A stretch of 29,059 bases of DNA from CAZVFX01 sp964626565 (GTDB lineage Bacteria; Myxococcota_A; UBA9042; CAIXZC01), in assembly GCA_964626565.1 (NCBI GenBank), contig CAZVFX010000088.1, forward strand, positions 1 through 29,059, given 5' to 3'. Below the pieces are notes generated by a model that was not told the DNA's origin, did no database searches, and saw only the letters and a list, made by a program, of their open reading frames with translations. Shown here piece by piece: positions 12,909 to 21,732 of this stretch. The stretch's first letter is position 1. Each line of letters begins with the position of its first letter. Made by a program: the position numbers and the translations under genes.

Positions 12909-13790
12909 ATGGACAACAAGCGACGCAGGTTCCTGAAGACACTTTGGGGCGGAGTGGTTGTGTTCGGCACCGGCCTTGTCGGCGTACCTCTTAATCGATG
13001 CTCCACCTCCGGCTCCGCCGGCGTAGACGCAGCGGGCGCAGACCTGATGGCCGCCGGCCTGGACGTGGGCGCTGATTCAGCACCGCGAAACATTGATTCG
13101 GCGACCCCTTTTCCCGACCACATCACGCCTGAAGAGCTGGCTGCCTTGCCCGAGATGACCGACGAAGAAGCGGCCGCGTTTATTGAGGAGATCGATGAGG
13201 CTGCGGCCGAGGTGCTCGAAGAGGTCGACGCCAACGGCGTGCCCCGCGTCCCTCCCGGACAGCATGTGGTGGAATCATGGCCGGTAATGGTGACTAACCC
13301 TTCCCCCCGCAGCCTGGAGGAGTGGCAATTCCTCGTGTCGGGCGAGGTGGAGAAAGAGCTGCTGTTTGACTGGGAACAGTTCCAGCAGCTTCCCACTATC
13401 GAGCAGGTAAGCGACATGCATTGCGTCACCGGCTGGACCCTGCTCAACGTGGAGTGGAAAGGGATTAGAATGGGGGATCTGCTGGACATGGCGGGCCTTA
13501 CCGCCGATGCCAAACATGTGATCACCGACTGCGAGCACGGCTATACCACCAACATTACCCTCGAGGATGCTCAGAATCCCACCGTGCTGGTGGTTTCGGG
13601 CGTCTACGGCGGGCCTTTGCCTCAGGAGCACGGCGGCCCGGTCCGGGGCGTAGTGCCGTACAAGTATGGGTACAAGAGCGGCAAGTGGGCCACCGGTCTT
13701 CGAGTCACCAAGGTGGATGAGCCGGGATATTGGGAGACTAAGGGATATAGTAATACCGCGGATGTGTGGTCGCAGGATAGGTATGACTAG
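12909..13790 (+). CDS. Tat-exported sulfite-oxidase-fold molybdopterin oxidoreductase
   Basis: 293 residues. The N-terminus KRRRFLKTLWGG followed by a hydrophobic run is a twin-arginine signal, fitting a cofactor-loaded periplasmic enzyme. Residues 35-105 are an acidic, Ala/Glu-rich linker unusual for the family. Residues 125-285 are the SUOX/MsrP molybdopterin domain, with the Mo-ligating cysteine at Cys172 (DMHCVTGW) and the family motifs VEWKGIRMGDLL, HGGPVRGVVPYKYGYKSGKW and GYWETKGYSN. The HCVTGW form and GYWE ending are nearer to SUOX-like bacterial oxidoreductases than to classical MsrP. No msrQ haem partner or cytochrome gene is adjacent. The substrate, perhaps a sulfoxide or sulfite, cannot be named. 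The start is supported by GAGG six bases before the ATG. Confidence 0.88.
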   Translation: MDNKRRRFLKTLWGGVVVFGTGLVGVPLNRCSTSGSAGVDAAGADLMAAGLDVGADSAPRNIDSATPFPDHITPEELAALPEMTDEEAAAFIEEIDEAAAEVLEEVDANGVPRVPPGQHVVESWPVMVTNPSPRSLEEWQFLVSGEVEKELLFDWEQFQQLPTIEQVSDMHCVTGWTLLNVEWKGIRMGDLLDMAGLTADAKHVITDCEHGYTTNITLEDAQNPTVLVVSGVYGGPLPQEHGGPVRGVVPYKYGYKSGKWATGLRVTKVDEPGYWETKGYSNTADVWSQDRYD

Positions 13791-13864
13791 GAGGCCGTAG
13801 CAAAGGAAAGGCTGTAGGAAAACCTAAGAAGCAGAACTTATCGCTGTCTTGCCTTTATGCCGTA

Positions 13865-13894
13865 CCTACCGCCTATCCTCTCCTACCGCCTATC
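13865..13894. repeat. 13-bp direct repeat between convergent genes
   Basis: CCTACCGCCTATC occurs at 13865-13877 and 13882-13894, four bases apart, in the 114-bp gap between the molybdoenzyme stop and the stop of the minus-strand lipoprotein. A short TAGG-AAAA-CCTA palindrome (13815-13826) is also present. No clear terminator with a U-run is seen. Confidence 0.6.
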
Positions 13895-13904
13895 GCCTGC
13901 CGTT

Positions 13905-15881
13905 CTACTCCCCCGCCTCTGACGCAGTGACGGTAACCGTGGCAAGGTCGGAGTGATAGAAGTCTGTGCCGTCGTAGACGGTCAGGACGATTTCGTACTC
14001 TCCAGCCACGTCGGGCGTAAAGGTGGTCAGAGGGCCACCCTCGGTGTTGAGGTTGGCGGTGCTCCCTTCCGGTTTGGACAGAAGGTACCAGATGTGGCCG
14101 TTTTCGTAGACCGCGGTGCCGCACTCTCCGGCCTTGCTGCCGCTGCCGTTGAGCGTGATGCTCTGACCCACAATGGCGTTGGCGTACTGGGGTGAGTCAC
14201 CGGGGTCGGCGACGGGGATTGCGCAGTCCTGCTCCTTGCTGCCCTTCAGGGTAACTGCCAGCGGTTCCTCTACCGGACCAACTACGGAATCCACATATTC
14301 GATGCACATATATGCCTTGGGCTCTTCGGAGTGCGGCGAGTATTGGACCCAGATTGGGAACAGAGAGAAAGCGGGGATTTCGGTGTCGCCGGGGATGATG
14401 TCCTTGAGTGAGAAGTCCTCGGAAACGCCTGCGAACTCGCAGCTGTAGGACGCGATATTCACGTGGGTGATGGGGCACGGCGCCGAGCCGGAATTCACCA
14501 GTACCACCGGCTTTTCCTTGATATCGGCCGGCGATGAGGAATTGAACTGGAGCTGGTAGTTGCCGGGCGCCATGGAAAGCTCGCACTGGCTGGCCGCAAT
14601 GAGGGAGACGCAGTAGTCCTGAGCGCCTGACATGGGAGTGTCGTAGCGGATGCACATGGTGCCGTTGCGGTCTTCGCTGTGGCCGGCGGGACGTTGATAG
14701 ACCACCTCAAATTCCACCGAGGCGCCCCCTTTGATCGCGTATGACGCGGGCTTGGGCGTGCCTGAGTCGGGATCCTTGGCCGTGACCTGGAACCAGGCTG
14801 CCGCGTCGGGCGGCGCGATGTCGGCGCTGGACACGTCTTTGCCGTCGATGTCTACCCCCTTGACCGTGAACGGGCAGCCGCAACATTCACCCTTGTCCGG
14901 GCACAGCTCGTCGCACTCTGCCGAGTCCTTGTTGTAGATGTTCACCAGGTGCGATGTGCCGTCTCCGGCGGAGAAATCGAGGTATCCGAACGGGCTGTCG
15001 GTAGAGAACTCCAGCAGAGCTGGGGACTGGACCACCGAAATCGGAACCTCCTTGATGCCGTCCGGCTGGGAGAAGTCGTTGGTGTAGATCTTCACCGAGT
15101 TGCCGTCGCCATAGTACTCATCGGGGCAGTAGCGCACCTTGAACGTAATCGGGTTGTAGGCCGGGTCGCCCTTAGGCGGGATCTCAATGGGCAGGGACGG
15201 CGGGTTCTCCTGAGTCAGGTCGGAGCTGGGCGACGCAAATTCGATCTTGTCCACGATGAGACCGTCGGTGCCGCCGTTGCCGATATACACCGTCTTGGTG
15301 GAGCAGCCGGAGACGCACTTGAAATTGATGGACGGCTTGTCCAAGCAAGCACTGGCCGTGGGGGCGTCGATGTTTACGCACACCTCCGGCCCCACACTCT
15401 CCACTACGAAATCGATCTTGAACTTGCCGTCCCAGGTTTTGTTGTCGTAGTCCGGGTCGTCGTTTTCGATCACCAGCACCGAGGAGGTGATGTCCACGTT
15501 CTGGGTTTCGGGCTCGTAGAGGATGAGAAACGACAGCGAGGCGTCGTTGTTGTCGTCATATGCGTCCAGCTTCACCGGGAAGCTGGACGGATCATACTGC
15601 CCCTTCCATTTTATCGAGATGTAGGGATTGCCCCCTTCCTCGAGGTAAACGTTGCTGATGGTGAGTAGTTCGGAGCCCGGGTTGGTGATGTTCACCTGCA
15701 CTTCCCTGCTGCTCGTTCCCGGCTCCAGCTTTGCGAAGGGGTACTCGCGGTCGTCGTTGGTCATGCTCTTGGTGCCCACCTTGACCGCAAGTTGCTGCAG
15801 GGTACCCTTTTCGAATTTTCCACAACCGACCGTCCCCGCAGCGAATGCCAGGGCGACAACAATGGCGATGTTCCGTTTCAT
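13905..15881 (-). CDS. Secreted lipoprotein with ASH-like beta-sandwich repeats and C-terminal PKD-like domain
   Basis: 658 residues. The signal peptide ends in TVGC (Cys20). An early segment (EPGTSSREVQVNITNPGSELLTISNVYLEEG, split as SSREVQVNITNPGSE and LTISNVYLEEG) and later ones (TKTVYIGNGGTDGLIVDKIEF, HLVNIYNKDS, PVVLVNSGSAPCPITHV) are Ig-like ASH ('choice-of-anchor D') repeats, with extra cysteine pairs. Residues about 560-650 are a PKD-like sandwich (ADPGDSPQYANAIVGQSITLNG ... AGEYEIVLTVYDG, given here in part). The Shine-Dalgarno is GGAGAGG just before ATG. The gene starts 15 bp after the stop of the VWA lipoprotein and so is the last of that run. A structural or adhesive envelope role is likely; no enzyme signature is visible. 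Confidence 0.87.
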   Translation of the reverse strand: MKRNIAIVVALAFAAGTVGCGKFEKGTLQQLAVKVGTKSMTNDDREYPFAKLEPGTSSREVQVNITNPGSELLTISNVYLEEGGNPYISIKWKGQYDPSSFPVKLDAYDDNNDASLSFLILYEPETQNVDITSSVLVIENDDPDYDNKTWDGKFKIDFVVESVGPEVCVNIDAPTASACLDKPSINFKCVSGCSTKTVYIGNGGTDGLIVDKIEFASPSSDLTQENPPSLPIEIPPKGDPAYNPITFKVRYCPDEYYGDGNSVKIYTNDFSQPDGIKEVPISVVQSPALLEFSTDSPFGYLDFSAGDGTSHLVNIYNKDSAECDELCPDKGECCGCPFTVKGVDIDGKDVSSADIAPPDAAAWFQVTAKDPDSGTPKPASYAIKGGASVEFEVVYQRPAGHSEDRNGTMCIRYDTPMSGAQDYCVSLIAASQCELSMAPGNYQLQFNSSSPADIKEKPVVLVNSGSAPCPITHVNIASYSCEFAGVSEDFSLKDIIPGDTEIPAFSLFPIWVQYSPHSEEPKAYMCIEYVDSVVGPVEEPLAVTLKGSKEQDCAIPVADPGDSPQYANAIVGQSITLNGSGSKAGECGTAVYENGHIWYLLSKPEGSTANLNTEGGPLTTFTPDVAGEYEIVLTVYDGTDFYHSDLATVTVTASEAGE

Positions 15882-15896
15882 TTCCTCTCCTGAATC

Positions 15897-18800
15897 TTAT
15901 TCGGTGTTGCAAATCATCTTGTACCAGACCTTTATTTCGTCCCCTGCTTGCGGCATGCAGGCGCCGTTTTCATCAAAGACCACTGCGTTGGCTTGGGCGT
16001 CGTAGTTCCACCCGGCCGCGCATTCCACGTTGTTGAGCCACACCTTCACATTGGCCGCGTCCGCCTGTGCGGACAGGAAGAACTGGACCTGCAGCCCGAA
16101 GGCTTTGTCGCCGATGTCCTTCAGCACCTCTTTGAAGTCCTCGTCGCAAATGCTGCCGAAGACGCCGCCGGTGGCTTCCTGGACTTCAATGTAGCGCTTG
16201 CCCGCGTCCGCCCCGTCATCCTGGGAGATGCTGCAGCCGCCGTTGAAGTCTCCAACGATCGCGTGGGCGTGGAACATATCTTCATTCATGAAGCCCTTTA
16301 TCGATTTGTAGAAGTCGATATAGAAAGGCACGCTCCCCGGGGATTGGTCTTCCTCGTCGGAGACGAACACCACTTCCAGGGCCGCATCAGGCCTCACGAA
16401 TCCTTCGTTGTAGCCCCCGTCGTCCATAAGCGGAGGCGAAATGGCCCGCCGGCCCGCTTCCAAGCCGGATTCCTGGGCGCCCGATCCCGAGCAACCAACG
16501 TCTTCGATGTTGGGCCCGAAGTTGGCAACTGAGTCCTTAGTGATGATGGAAGGGCTGCCGAACAGGTGGCCCACTTCTTCGTTGTCTGCGTCGATGTTGG
16601 TAGTGGTAATCCCGATCTGGAAATCGTTGCCCCACTGAGAAGCGATGGCGGTGAGAGTGTTGAAATTGTCGGCGAGGTTGTCCTGCTCGCCACACATGGA
16701 CGCGGATTCGTCCACGACGAAGAGGATGTCCACCTTCTTGCCCGAGATCTGGGTGAAGTAGTCGGTGTTCTCCGTCTCCCAGGTGCCTTCGCCGGTAAGG
16801 GGTACGTAAGTTACCGGTGTGTCCAGGTCCGACGATTCCACCACCATGTTGCACTCGTCCATCCCTTCGTTCTGGGGCAGGTAGACGACGCACGCCTCCT
16901 TGTACTGCGACTCACCGATTTCCGTGGGCAGTTCGGGGTAGTCCTTCAACTGGAATTCGGAAGGCACGCCACACCCTTCGAGGTAGATATCGGTGACCTG
17001 CAACGGCGCGGTTCCCGCGTTGTAGATCTTCACGCAAGTGGTCTGGGAATAGCAGCCGATGGTTACCAGGCCGAATTCAATCTCCGGGGGGAGCACCGCG
17101 ATGTCCGCGACGCCGGAGGAGCCGTGAATGTTCCATTTCAACTGCCCTGTCTGGTCGGGCTCGGGGAGTTGGTGGGAGGTCATGCCTTCGCCCGGTGTGC
17201 TGTACTCTTCGTTGTAGGTGACCTGCAGTACTGCCGCGTATTCTTCGAAAATCGGGATCCAGGGTGCGGTGGTAGGGGGCGTATACAGGATCTGAATCGG
17301 ATGTGCCGTCCCCGGGGCCAGGCCGTCTTTCACCGGCATTGGCATGCCCAGCGCCTTGAAGTTTGGCGAGGGGCCGGCGGTGGCGTCGCACATGACCATC
17401 AACCCCATCCAGCTCACACACTCTCTCACCGTTCCCGACTGGAACGAGCAGTACCCGCTGCCTGCGTTCTTCAGCATGAAGGTCTTGGTCTTCTGGGCCC
17501 CGTGAGCCACGGTGCCGAACTCCAGGGTGGCCGGTACGTAGGCCAGCTTGCACTCGGGTGAGCCGCCCCGCTTGGCCAGCAGGTCGACGTAAACGTCGGG
17601 ATAGAGCGGGTCGTTGCTGTGCACGTGGACCTTGCCGTTCTCCGTCCCCGTCGCGCCGCCGTCGTTGGTGAAAGTGAGGGTGATGTTCTCGTCGTCATCG
17701 GGCATGATGATCAACTCGCCGATCCCTTCTTCCATCTCGAATTCCCCGGCCGGGGTGTTCTCCGTGATTTCGACCAGGTCCACGGTCAGGGGCGAGGTTC
17801 CTTTGTTCCGCAGTGTCAACTTCCGGTCGATGGTCCAACCCTGGGCCACGATGCCGAAGTCCACCACGTCCGGGGGCTCCAGTTTGATGGCCGGCGCGTC
17901 GATCTCGGCATACACCGGGACGTTTACGATCCCTTCGTCGCCGTCATTGGACTCCACTACGATTCCGCCGATGGGGTCGTTGGTCTTTTCGAAGTACTTG
18001 GTGGGCAGGTAGGTGACCGTCACCGCTTCGCTCTGCCCCGGCTTGATGGTGACCGTGTTGTCGGCCCAGTTCTCAAACCCGATGTCTTCGTTGCTCATGG
18101 GAGCGAGGTAAACCTCGTAGATCTTCAGGTCGTGCTCGCCCATATTGTGGATGGTCACGTCCATGGACACATCTTCGCCCATTTCCACCAGCTCGAAGTC
18201 CACCTTGGCCGGAGCCACCATGATTTCCGGCCCCACCTCTACCCCGTTTACCGGGATGTTGGTCAGCGCCTGCACCCCTCCTTCGTTGGACGCAACCACA
18301 AAAGTCCCCTCGTCCACGCCTCCGCCCGTCGGTGTGTAGGCGACATCGATGATCAGGTTGTCGAACGGGTGGAGCAGCACCGGATAGTTGGGAGAGTCGT
18401 AGATCTCGTAGTCATCGCTGGAGTCGATGTTCAGGTAGGCGTTCACGATGGTGGCATCAGCACTGCCGGAGTTGTTGATGGTAACTTTCACCACCTTGGT
18501 ATCCGCGCCCAGCACTTCGCCGAAATCGATGGGATCGGGGTAGATGGTGAGACCCGCGCTCTGAGCGGCCATGGTGATGGGCACCTTGAGGATCGGCACC
18601 GTCGCCGCATTGGACTTGATCATGAGCGCGGTGTCCGCCGGATTCTCGGCCACGGCATGGTAGGTAACGACTATGGTTACCTTCTCTCCTTCCGGCAGGA
18701 GAAATGATTCCGGGTCTTCGAAAGTGAACGGCACACCTTCATCACGCAAGTAGATCTCTTTGAGTTCGAGGTCGTTCCCTGCTCCGGTGTTGGTCACCGT

Positions 18801-18995
18801 GAGGGTGAGTTCCTGGATCTGGCCGGCCGGAATCGGAGTGAAGGTAAGGGAGGTCGGCGAGACTTCGATCTCCGGCAGGGTTTCCTTTTTGGTGCCGCCG
18901 CCGCCGCCGGTGCCGCCCGACGGGTCGCTGCTGCATGCAGGAGACGAAATAACGAGGAAGCACAAGGCCAGGAATGGGACGATTCGGACTCTCAT
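15897..18995 (-). CDS. Secreted lipoprotein with six ASH repeats and a von Willebrand factor A domain
   Basis: 1,032 residues. The signal peptide ends SSPAC (Cys21), followed by a short Gly tract (GGTGGGGG). Six ASH-type Ig-like repeats of about 110 residues begin with strands such as EIEVSPTSLTFTPIPAGQ, LTIYPDPIDFGEVLGADT, EIMVAPAKVDFELVEMGE, IKLEPPDVVDFGIVAQGW, YVPATLEFGTVAHGAQ and IAVLPPEIEFGLVTIGC. The C-terminal third (about 755-950) is a VWA domain with an intact MIDAS start, D762-E-S-A-S766, and a later SDEEDQSPG motif common in myxobacterial VWA lipoproteins. It ends in a small beta domain (IKVWYKMICN). VWA domains bind divalent metal and protein ligands, so this is a candidate adhesion or assembly factor. 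The ribosome-binding site (GGAG, eight bases upstream) is weak. Confidence 0.9.
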   Translation of the reverse strand: MRVRIVPFLALCFLVISSPACSSDPSGGTGGGGGTKKETLPEIEVSPTSLTFTPIPAGQIQELTLTVTNTGAGNDLELKEIYLRDEGVPFTFEDPESFLLPEGEKVTIVVTYHAVAENPADTALMIKSNAATVPILKVPITMAAQSAGLTIYPDPIDFGEVLGADTKVVKVTINNSGSADATIVNAYLNIDSSDDYEIYDSPNYPVLLHPFDNLIIDVAYTPTGGGVDEGTFVVASNEGGVQALTNIPVNGVEVGPEIMVAPAKVDFELVEMGEDVSMDVTIHNMGEHDLKIYEVYLAPMSNEDIGFENWADNTVTIKPGQSEAVTVTYLPTKYFEKTNDPIGGIVVESNDGDEGIVNVPVYAEIDAPAIKLEPPDVVDFGIVAQGWTIDRKLTLRNKGTSPLTVDLVEITENTPAGEFEMEEGIGELIIMPDDDENITLTFTNDGGATGTENGKVHVHSNDPLYPDVYVDLLAKRGGSPECKLAYVPATLEFGTVAHGAQKTKTFMLKNAGSGYCSFQSGTVRECVSWMGLMVMCDATAGPSPNFKALGMPMPVKDGLAPGTAHPIQILYTPPTTAPWIPIFEEYAAVLQVTYNEEYSTPGEGMTSHQLPEPDQTGQLKWNIHGSSGVADIAVLPPEIEFGLVTIGCYSQTTCVKIYNAGTAPLQVTDIYLEGCGVPSEFQLKDYPELPTEIGESQYKEACVVYLPQNEGMDECNMVVESSDLDTPVTYVPLTGEGTWETENTDYFTQISGKKVDILFVVDESASMCGEQDNLADNFNTLTAIASQWGNDFQIGITTTNIDADNEEVGHLFGSPSIITKDSVANFGPNIEDVGCSGSGAQESGLEAGRRAISPPLMDDGGYNEGFVRPDAALEVVFVSDEEDQSPGSVPFYIDFYKSIKGFMNEDMFHAHAIVGDFNGGCSISQDDGADAGKRYIEVQEATGGVFGSICDEDFKEVLKDIGDKAFGLQVQFFLSAQADAANVKVWLNNVECAAGWNYDAQANAVVFDENGACMPQAGDEIKVWYKMICNTE

Positions 18996-19223
18996 GTGCG
19001 CGCTCCGTATAAGCGTATTTCTACTGCTCTACATATCATAACTGCCGGTATATTACAGAAAAAGGTGGGGCGCTGCAACAGACATGAAAAGATCGGCTTG
19101 GGGCTTGGGGCCTGAGGAGGGTTTGAGGGGTGGGGAACGGCAAGGAAAGGCTCGCGTACAGAACGGGTCCCGGACGCCGATGACGTCAACCGCGGGATGG
19201 GCTTAGATGGGCGGGTGTAGAAA
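18996..19223. promoter_or_regulatory. 228-bp intergenic region with a weak promoter candidate for the VWA lipoprotein
   Basis: On the minus strand TATGAT (19035-19040) lies 17 bases downstream of TTTTTC (19058-19063), in an AT-rich patch that stands out from the GC-rich surroundings. The rest carries short G-rich direct repeats (GCTTGGG twice near 19098-19113). No terminator hairpin with a U-run is visible, so read-through from the upstream lipoprotein gene remains possible. Confidence 0.25.
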
Positions 19224-21410
19224 CTACTGGAAGAAATAGGGATTCTGATACTGCGGGGTGATCTTGTACTGGCCGACATCGTCGGTGACTACGTGGACCT
19301 TGCCGCTGGGCCATTCGACCGTGCACACTTCCCACATGTCGGAGTCAACCAGCATGACGTCCGCGACTTCAAACACGAGCTGGGCGTAGATGTACACCCT
19401 GACCGTGGCGTAGGACGCGCCGTATCCGTGGTCGTTCCAATAGTGGACGCCCACACGGTAGGTGACGTTCTCCGGAATGTCGAGGTTGATGTTCTCCGGT
19501 CCTGCGCCGTCGGTATCATCACGGTCCAGCCCCGGGTCATCGTTGATGGCCGGGTCATAGCTGCCCCAGTTGGGGTGAGCGTTGAACCAGAAGCAGTCGA
19601 ACGGAATATCGAACCAGCCGTCCGGTGCGCCGTCTCCGTCGAGGTCCGGGCCTGCGGCCCACGGGTGGAGGAAGTGAAGGTCAAGGTCGGAGCCCGCCTC
19701 CGGCCCGGTGTCGGTTTCATCCGGGTCTTCCGGGGTGTGCCACAACAGCTCGATGTGGATCGCTTCGTCGGGAATCACTACCACTTCGTAGCTGGCCGGG
19801 AAACAGGAAGGCGTATTCGTCTGGTCGTACACCGTCAGGAAGAAGCTGTAGACACCCGCCACGTTGGTTTCGAAGGTGGGGTTGGGGAAGTTGTAGGACG
19901 GTACGAACACCGACTGAGAGCCGGCCGGCTGGTCCACATCCCACTCCCACTTCTGGATGGTGCCGTTGGCAGCATAGGATTCATCGCCGTAGAGGTGGAG
20001 CACGGTCTGCGGGATCACCTCATCCCCTTCCGCACATTTCACGATCGCGGTGGGGCATTCGATTTCGACGCCGGCGCCGGATAGTGAGACCTCCTTTTCC
20101 TGCTCGAAGGAGTTGTTGATGATCATAATGGCTCCCTCATCGAGGATGAGGTTGCCGTTGCCGTCCAACGGGTTGGGTGCATCCGGGATGAAGATCACGT
20201 TGATATTCACCGTCGCGCCGATGGGCACTACGAGGGGCTCTTCCTGAGTGGGCACAGCTTCCAGTCCGCTGGCGTCCCAGTCGAAGTCGGGGGAGGAGCC
20301 TTCTTTTACGTAGATGTCGTAGATTTCCAGCGGAGCTTCGCCGCACGCGCTGATTTCCAGCGGGGCGATGGCCTGCTCACCGAATTTCTTGCCGCCGAAG
20401 TTCACCTTCTCCGGATTGACTGCGATGCAGGGCACCGACTCGTTACCGGTGACCAGCACTTCGGTTTCGGGGCTGGTGGAGTCGTTGGAGAAGATCAGGA
20501 GCTTCGCAGTTGCGGCCTTGTCGTCTTCCGGATCGAAACGCACCTTGAAATAGGTGGCGTTCTGGGGGGCAACGATGATCTCGGAGCCCTCTTCGAAGGT
20601 TATGCCGGTATCGGGGACTTCGCTGATGTGATACTCGGTACCCTGAACCAGCAAGGTGTAGAATTCGCCGCCGGTTACGCTCACGAATTTGAACCCGGTG
20701 ATTTTGAGATCGGAAGCGCCGGTGTTGAGGACGTTCACCTTCTCTTCCTGGCTCTCGCCCATGCCAACCTGCTGGAAGACCACCCAGTCGGGACTCACCT
20801 GGATCTTAGGCTGACCTTCCTGCGTCGTGATCTTGATAGGCACGTCGGGGCTGTTCGACGCATCGGTGGAGACGTTCAGCGTCGCGGACCGGGTCAGCTC
20901 ATCGTTGTGCCGGTAAAAGGTGACCTTGACGGCCAGCTCTTCGGGAATCTCATCGGTTCCCTGACCGGTGGACGCCACGTAGAACTCCTCGCCTGCCGCT
21001 ATCGCCGCGTTATAGCTGTCCGGGAACTGAATGGAGAACGCCAGCGGGTCCTCGCCTTCCGAGCCCTCGGGGGGCGTGTAATCGAGGGTCACGTCCTTGA
21101 TGAGCATGTTACGCTCACCGGTGTTCTTGATCCTGATGATAGTGTCGAGACTATCACCGGGGAACACCTGGCCCTGATCCACTTCATATTTGCAATTCTT
21201 GAGTTTGAATCCGTCTTTTTCGCAGATTTCCGCGGGTGAGATTTCAATCTCGGGGAATTTCCCGGTCACGGTACCGCCGCCACCGCCGCCGCCGCCACCA
21301 CCGCCGCCACCGCCGCCGCCATCGTCACTGCCGCACCCCTGGGGAGTCAGGCCCAGGAACATGGCCAGAACCATCAACTTAGCGGCTTCAAAAACGTACT
21401 TTATTCTCAT
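19224..21410 (-). CDS. Secreted lipoprotein with poly-glycine tether, ASH repeats, PKD domain and DLDLH-type C-terminal domain
   Basis: 728 residues. The signal peptide ends TPQGC (Cys26), a loose lipobox, and is followed by 16 consecutive glycines. At least three ASH repeats follow (EIEISPAEICEKDGF, IQVSPDWVVFQQVGMGE, IAVNPEKVNFGGKKFGE). A PKD-like sandwich (WEWDVDQPAGSQ ... FFLTVYDQ) covers about 460-545. The C-terminal ~180 residues (ELLWHTPEDPDETD, GSDLDLHFLHP, DDTDGAGPENINLDIPE, YRVGVHYWND) match a DUF2135-like sandwich, seen in my recollection at the ends of myxobacterial surface proteins. The start has GGGAGG six bases upstream and a sigma70-like promoter just before it. It resembles the two following lipoproteins in plan and is probably paralogous. 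Confidence 0.88.
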   Translation of the reverse strand: MRIKYVFEAAKLMVLAMFLGLTPQGCGSDDGGGGGGGGGGGGGGGGTVTGKFPEIEISPAEICEKDGFKLKNCKYEVDQGQVFPGDSLDTIIRIKNTGERNMLIKDVTLDYTPPEGSEGEDPLAFSIQFPDSYNAAIAAGEEFYVASTGQGTDEIPEELAVKVTFYRHNDELTRSATLNVSTDASNSPDVPIKITTQEGQPKIQVSPDWVVFQQVGMGESQEEKVNVLNTGASDLKITGFKFVSVTGGEFYTLLVQGTEYHISEVPDTGITFEEGSEIIVAPQNATYFKVRFDPEDDKAATAKLLIFSNDSTSPETEVLVTGNESVPCIAVNPEKVNFGGKKFGEQAIAPLEISACGEAPLEIYDIYVKEGSSPDFDWDASGLEAVPTQEEPLVVPIGATVNINVIFIPDAPNPLDGNGNLILDEGAIMIINNSFEQEKEVSLSGAGVEIECPTAIVKCAEGDEVIPQTVLHLYGDESYAANGTIQKWEWDVDQPAGSQSVFVPSYNFPNPTFETNVAGVYSFFLTVYDQTNTPSCFPASYEVVVIPDEAIHIELLWHTPEDPDETDTGPEAGSDLDLHFLHPWAAGPDLDGDGAPDGWFDIPFDCFWFNAHPNWGSYDPAINDDPGLDRDDTDGAGPENINLDIPENVTYRVGVHYWNDHGYGASYATVRVYIYAQLVFEVADVMLVDSDMWEVCTVEWPSGKVHVVTDDVGQYKITPQYQNPYFFQ
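21273..21320 (-). repeat. GGC/GGT trinucleotide tract encoding 16 glycines
   Basis: Sixteen consecutive Gly codons (GGC or GGT) directly follow the lipid-anchor region of the 728-residue lipoprotein. Length changes by slippage would stay in frame and alter only the tether length. Confidence 0.9.
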
Positions 21411-21732
21411 CGTCTACCTCCCAAAAACCGACGTTTAACTTCTGAAGTGTACTGAGTTGCTACTGTCGCCGTCAACGAAATTTTGCGAAGCGGCGACATT
21501 TAAGACGCGGACCTGCAATTCGGCGTGCCTGGAAACGAATGAAACGAATGATTGTTTGAATCTGATCCGATCTCATGGTGCAGCCTCCTCGGCCCACCAC
21601 GATCGAACTTACCACACCCGACAGTCAGGTTACCGAGCGCACCCCCCCATGTCAAACAATATCCGTACCCCGAAAGCGAGTGAGGGGCCTGCGACATGCA
21701 GGAAAGGACGGAATCGCAAGCGGAGCCGGGAA
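21411..21732. other. 322-bp intergenic region between two minus-strand lipoprotein genes
   Basis: Besides the promoter near 21446-21475, a second minus-strand candidate has a perfect TTGACA (21655-21650), a 17-base spacer and TAACCT (21632-21627, only 3/6). A GAAACGAAT direct repeat sits at 21532-21540 and 21541-21549. A CCTGC-GACAT-GCAGG hairpin (21688-21702) follows the giant LamG gene but lacks a U-run. The long plus-strand open frame through this region lacks recognisable coding content. The gap suggests the downstream lipoproteins can be transcribed separately from the giant gene. Confidence 0.5.
21446..21475 (-). promoter_or_regulatory. Sigma70-like promoter of the poly-Gly lipoprotein gene
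   Basis: On the minus strand TTGACG (21475-21470) is followed after 18 bases by TACACT (21451-21446). Transcription would begin near 21439, about 29 bases before the ATG at 21410. Agreement is 5/6 and 4/6 with consensus. Confidence 0.5.

Noticed and set aside
13815..13826. Terminator hairpin between convergent genes
   Set aside because: TAGG-AAAA-CCTA is a four-pair stem with no U-run; too weak to call.
16566..18707. Two plus-strand open frames opposite the VWA lipoprotein
   Set aside because: Low-complexity Val/His/Arg-rich translations without domains, lying opposite conserved ASH repeats.
21688..21702. Rho-independent terminator after the giant LamG gene
   Set aside because: The CCTGC/GCAGG stem is only five pairs and is not followed by a U-run on the minus strand.
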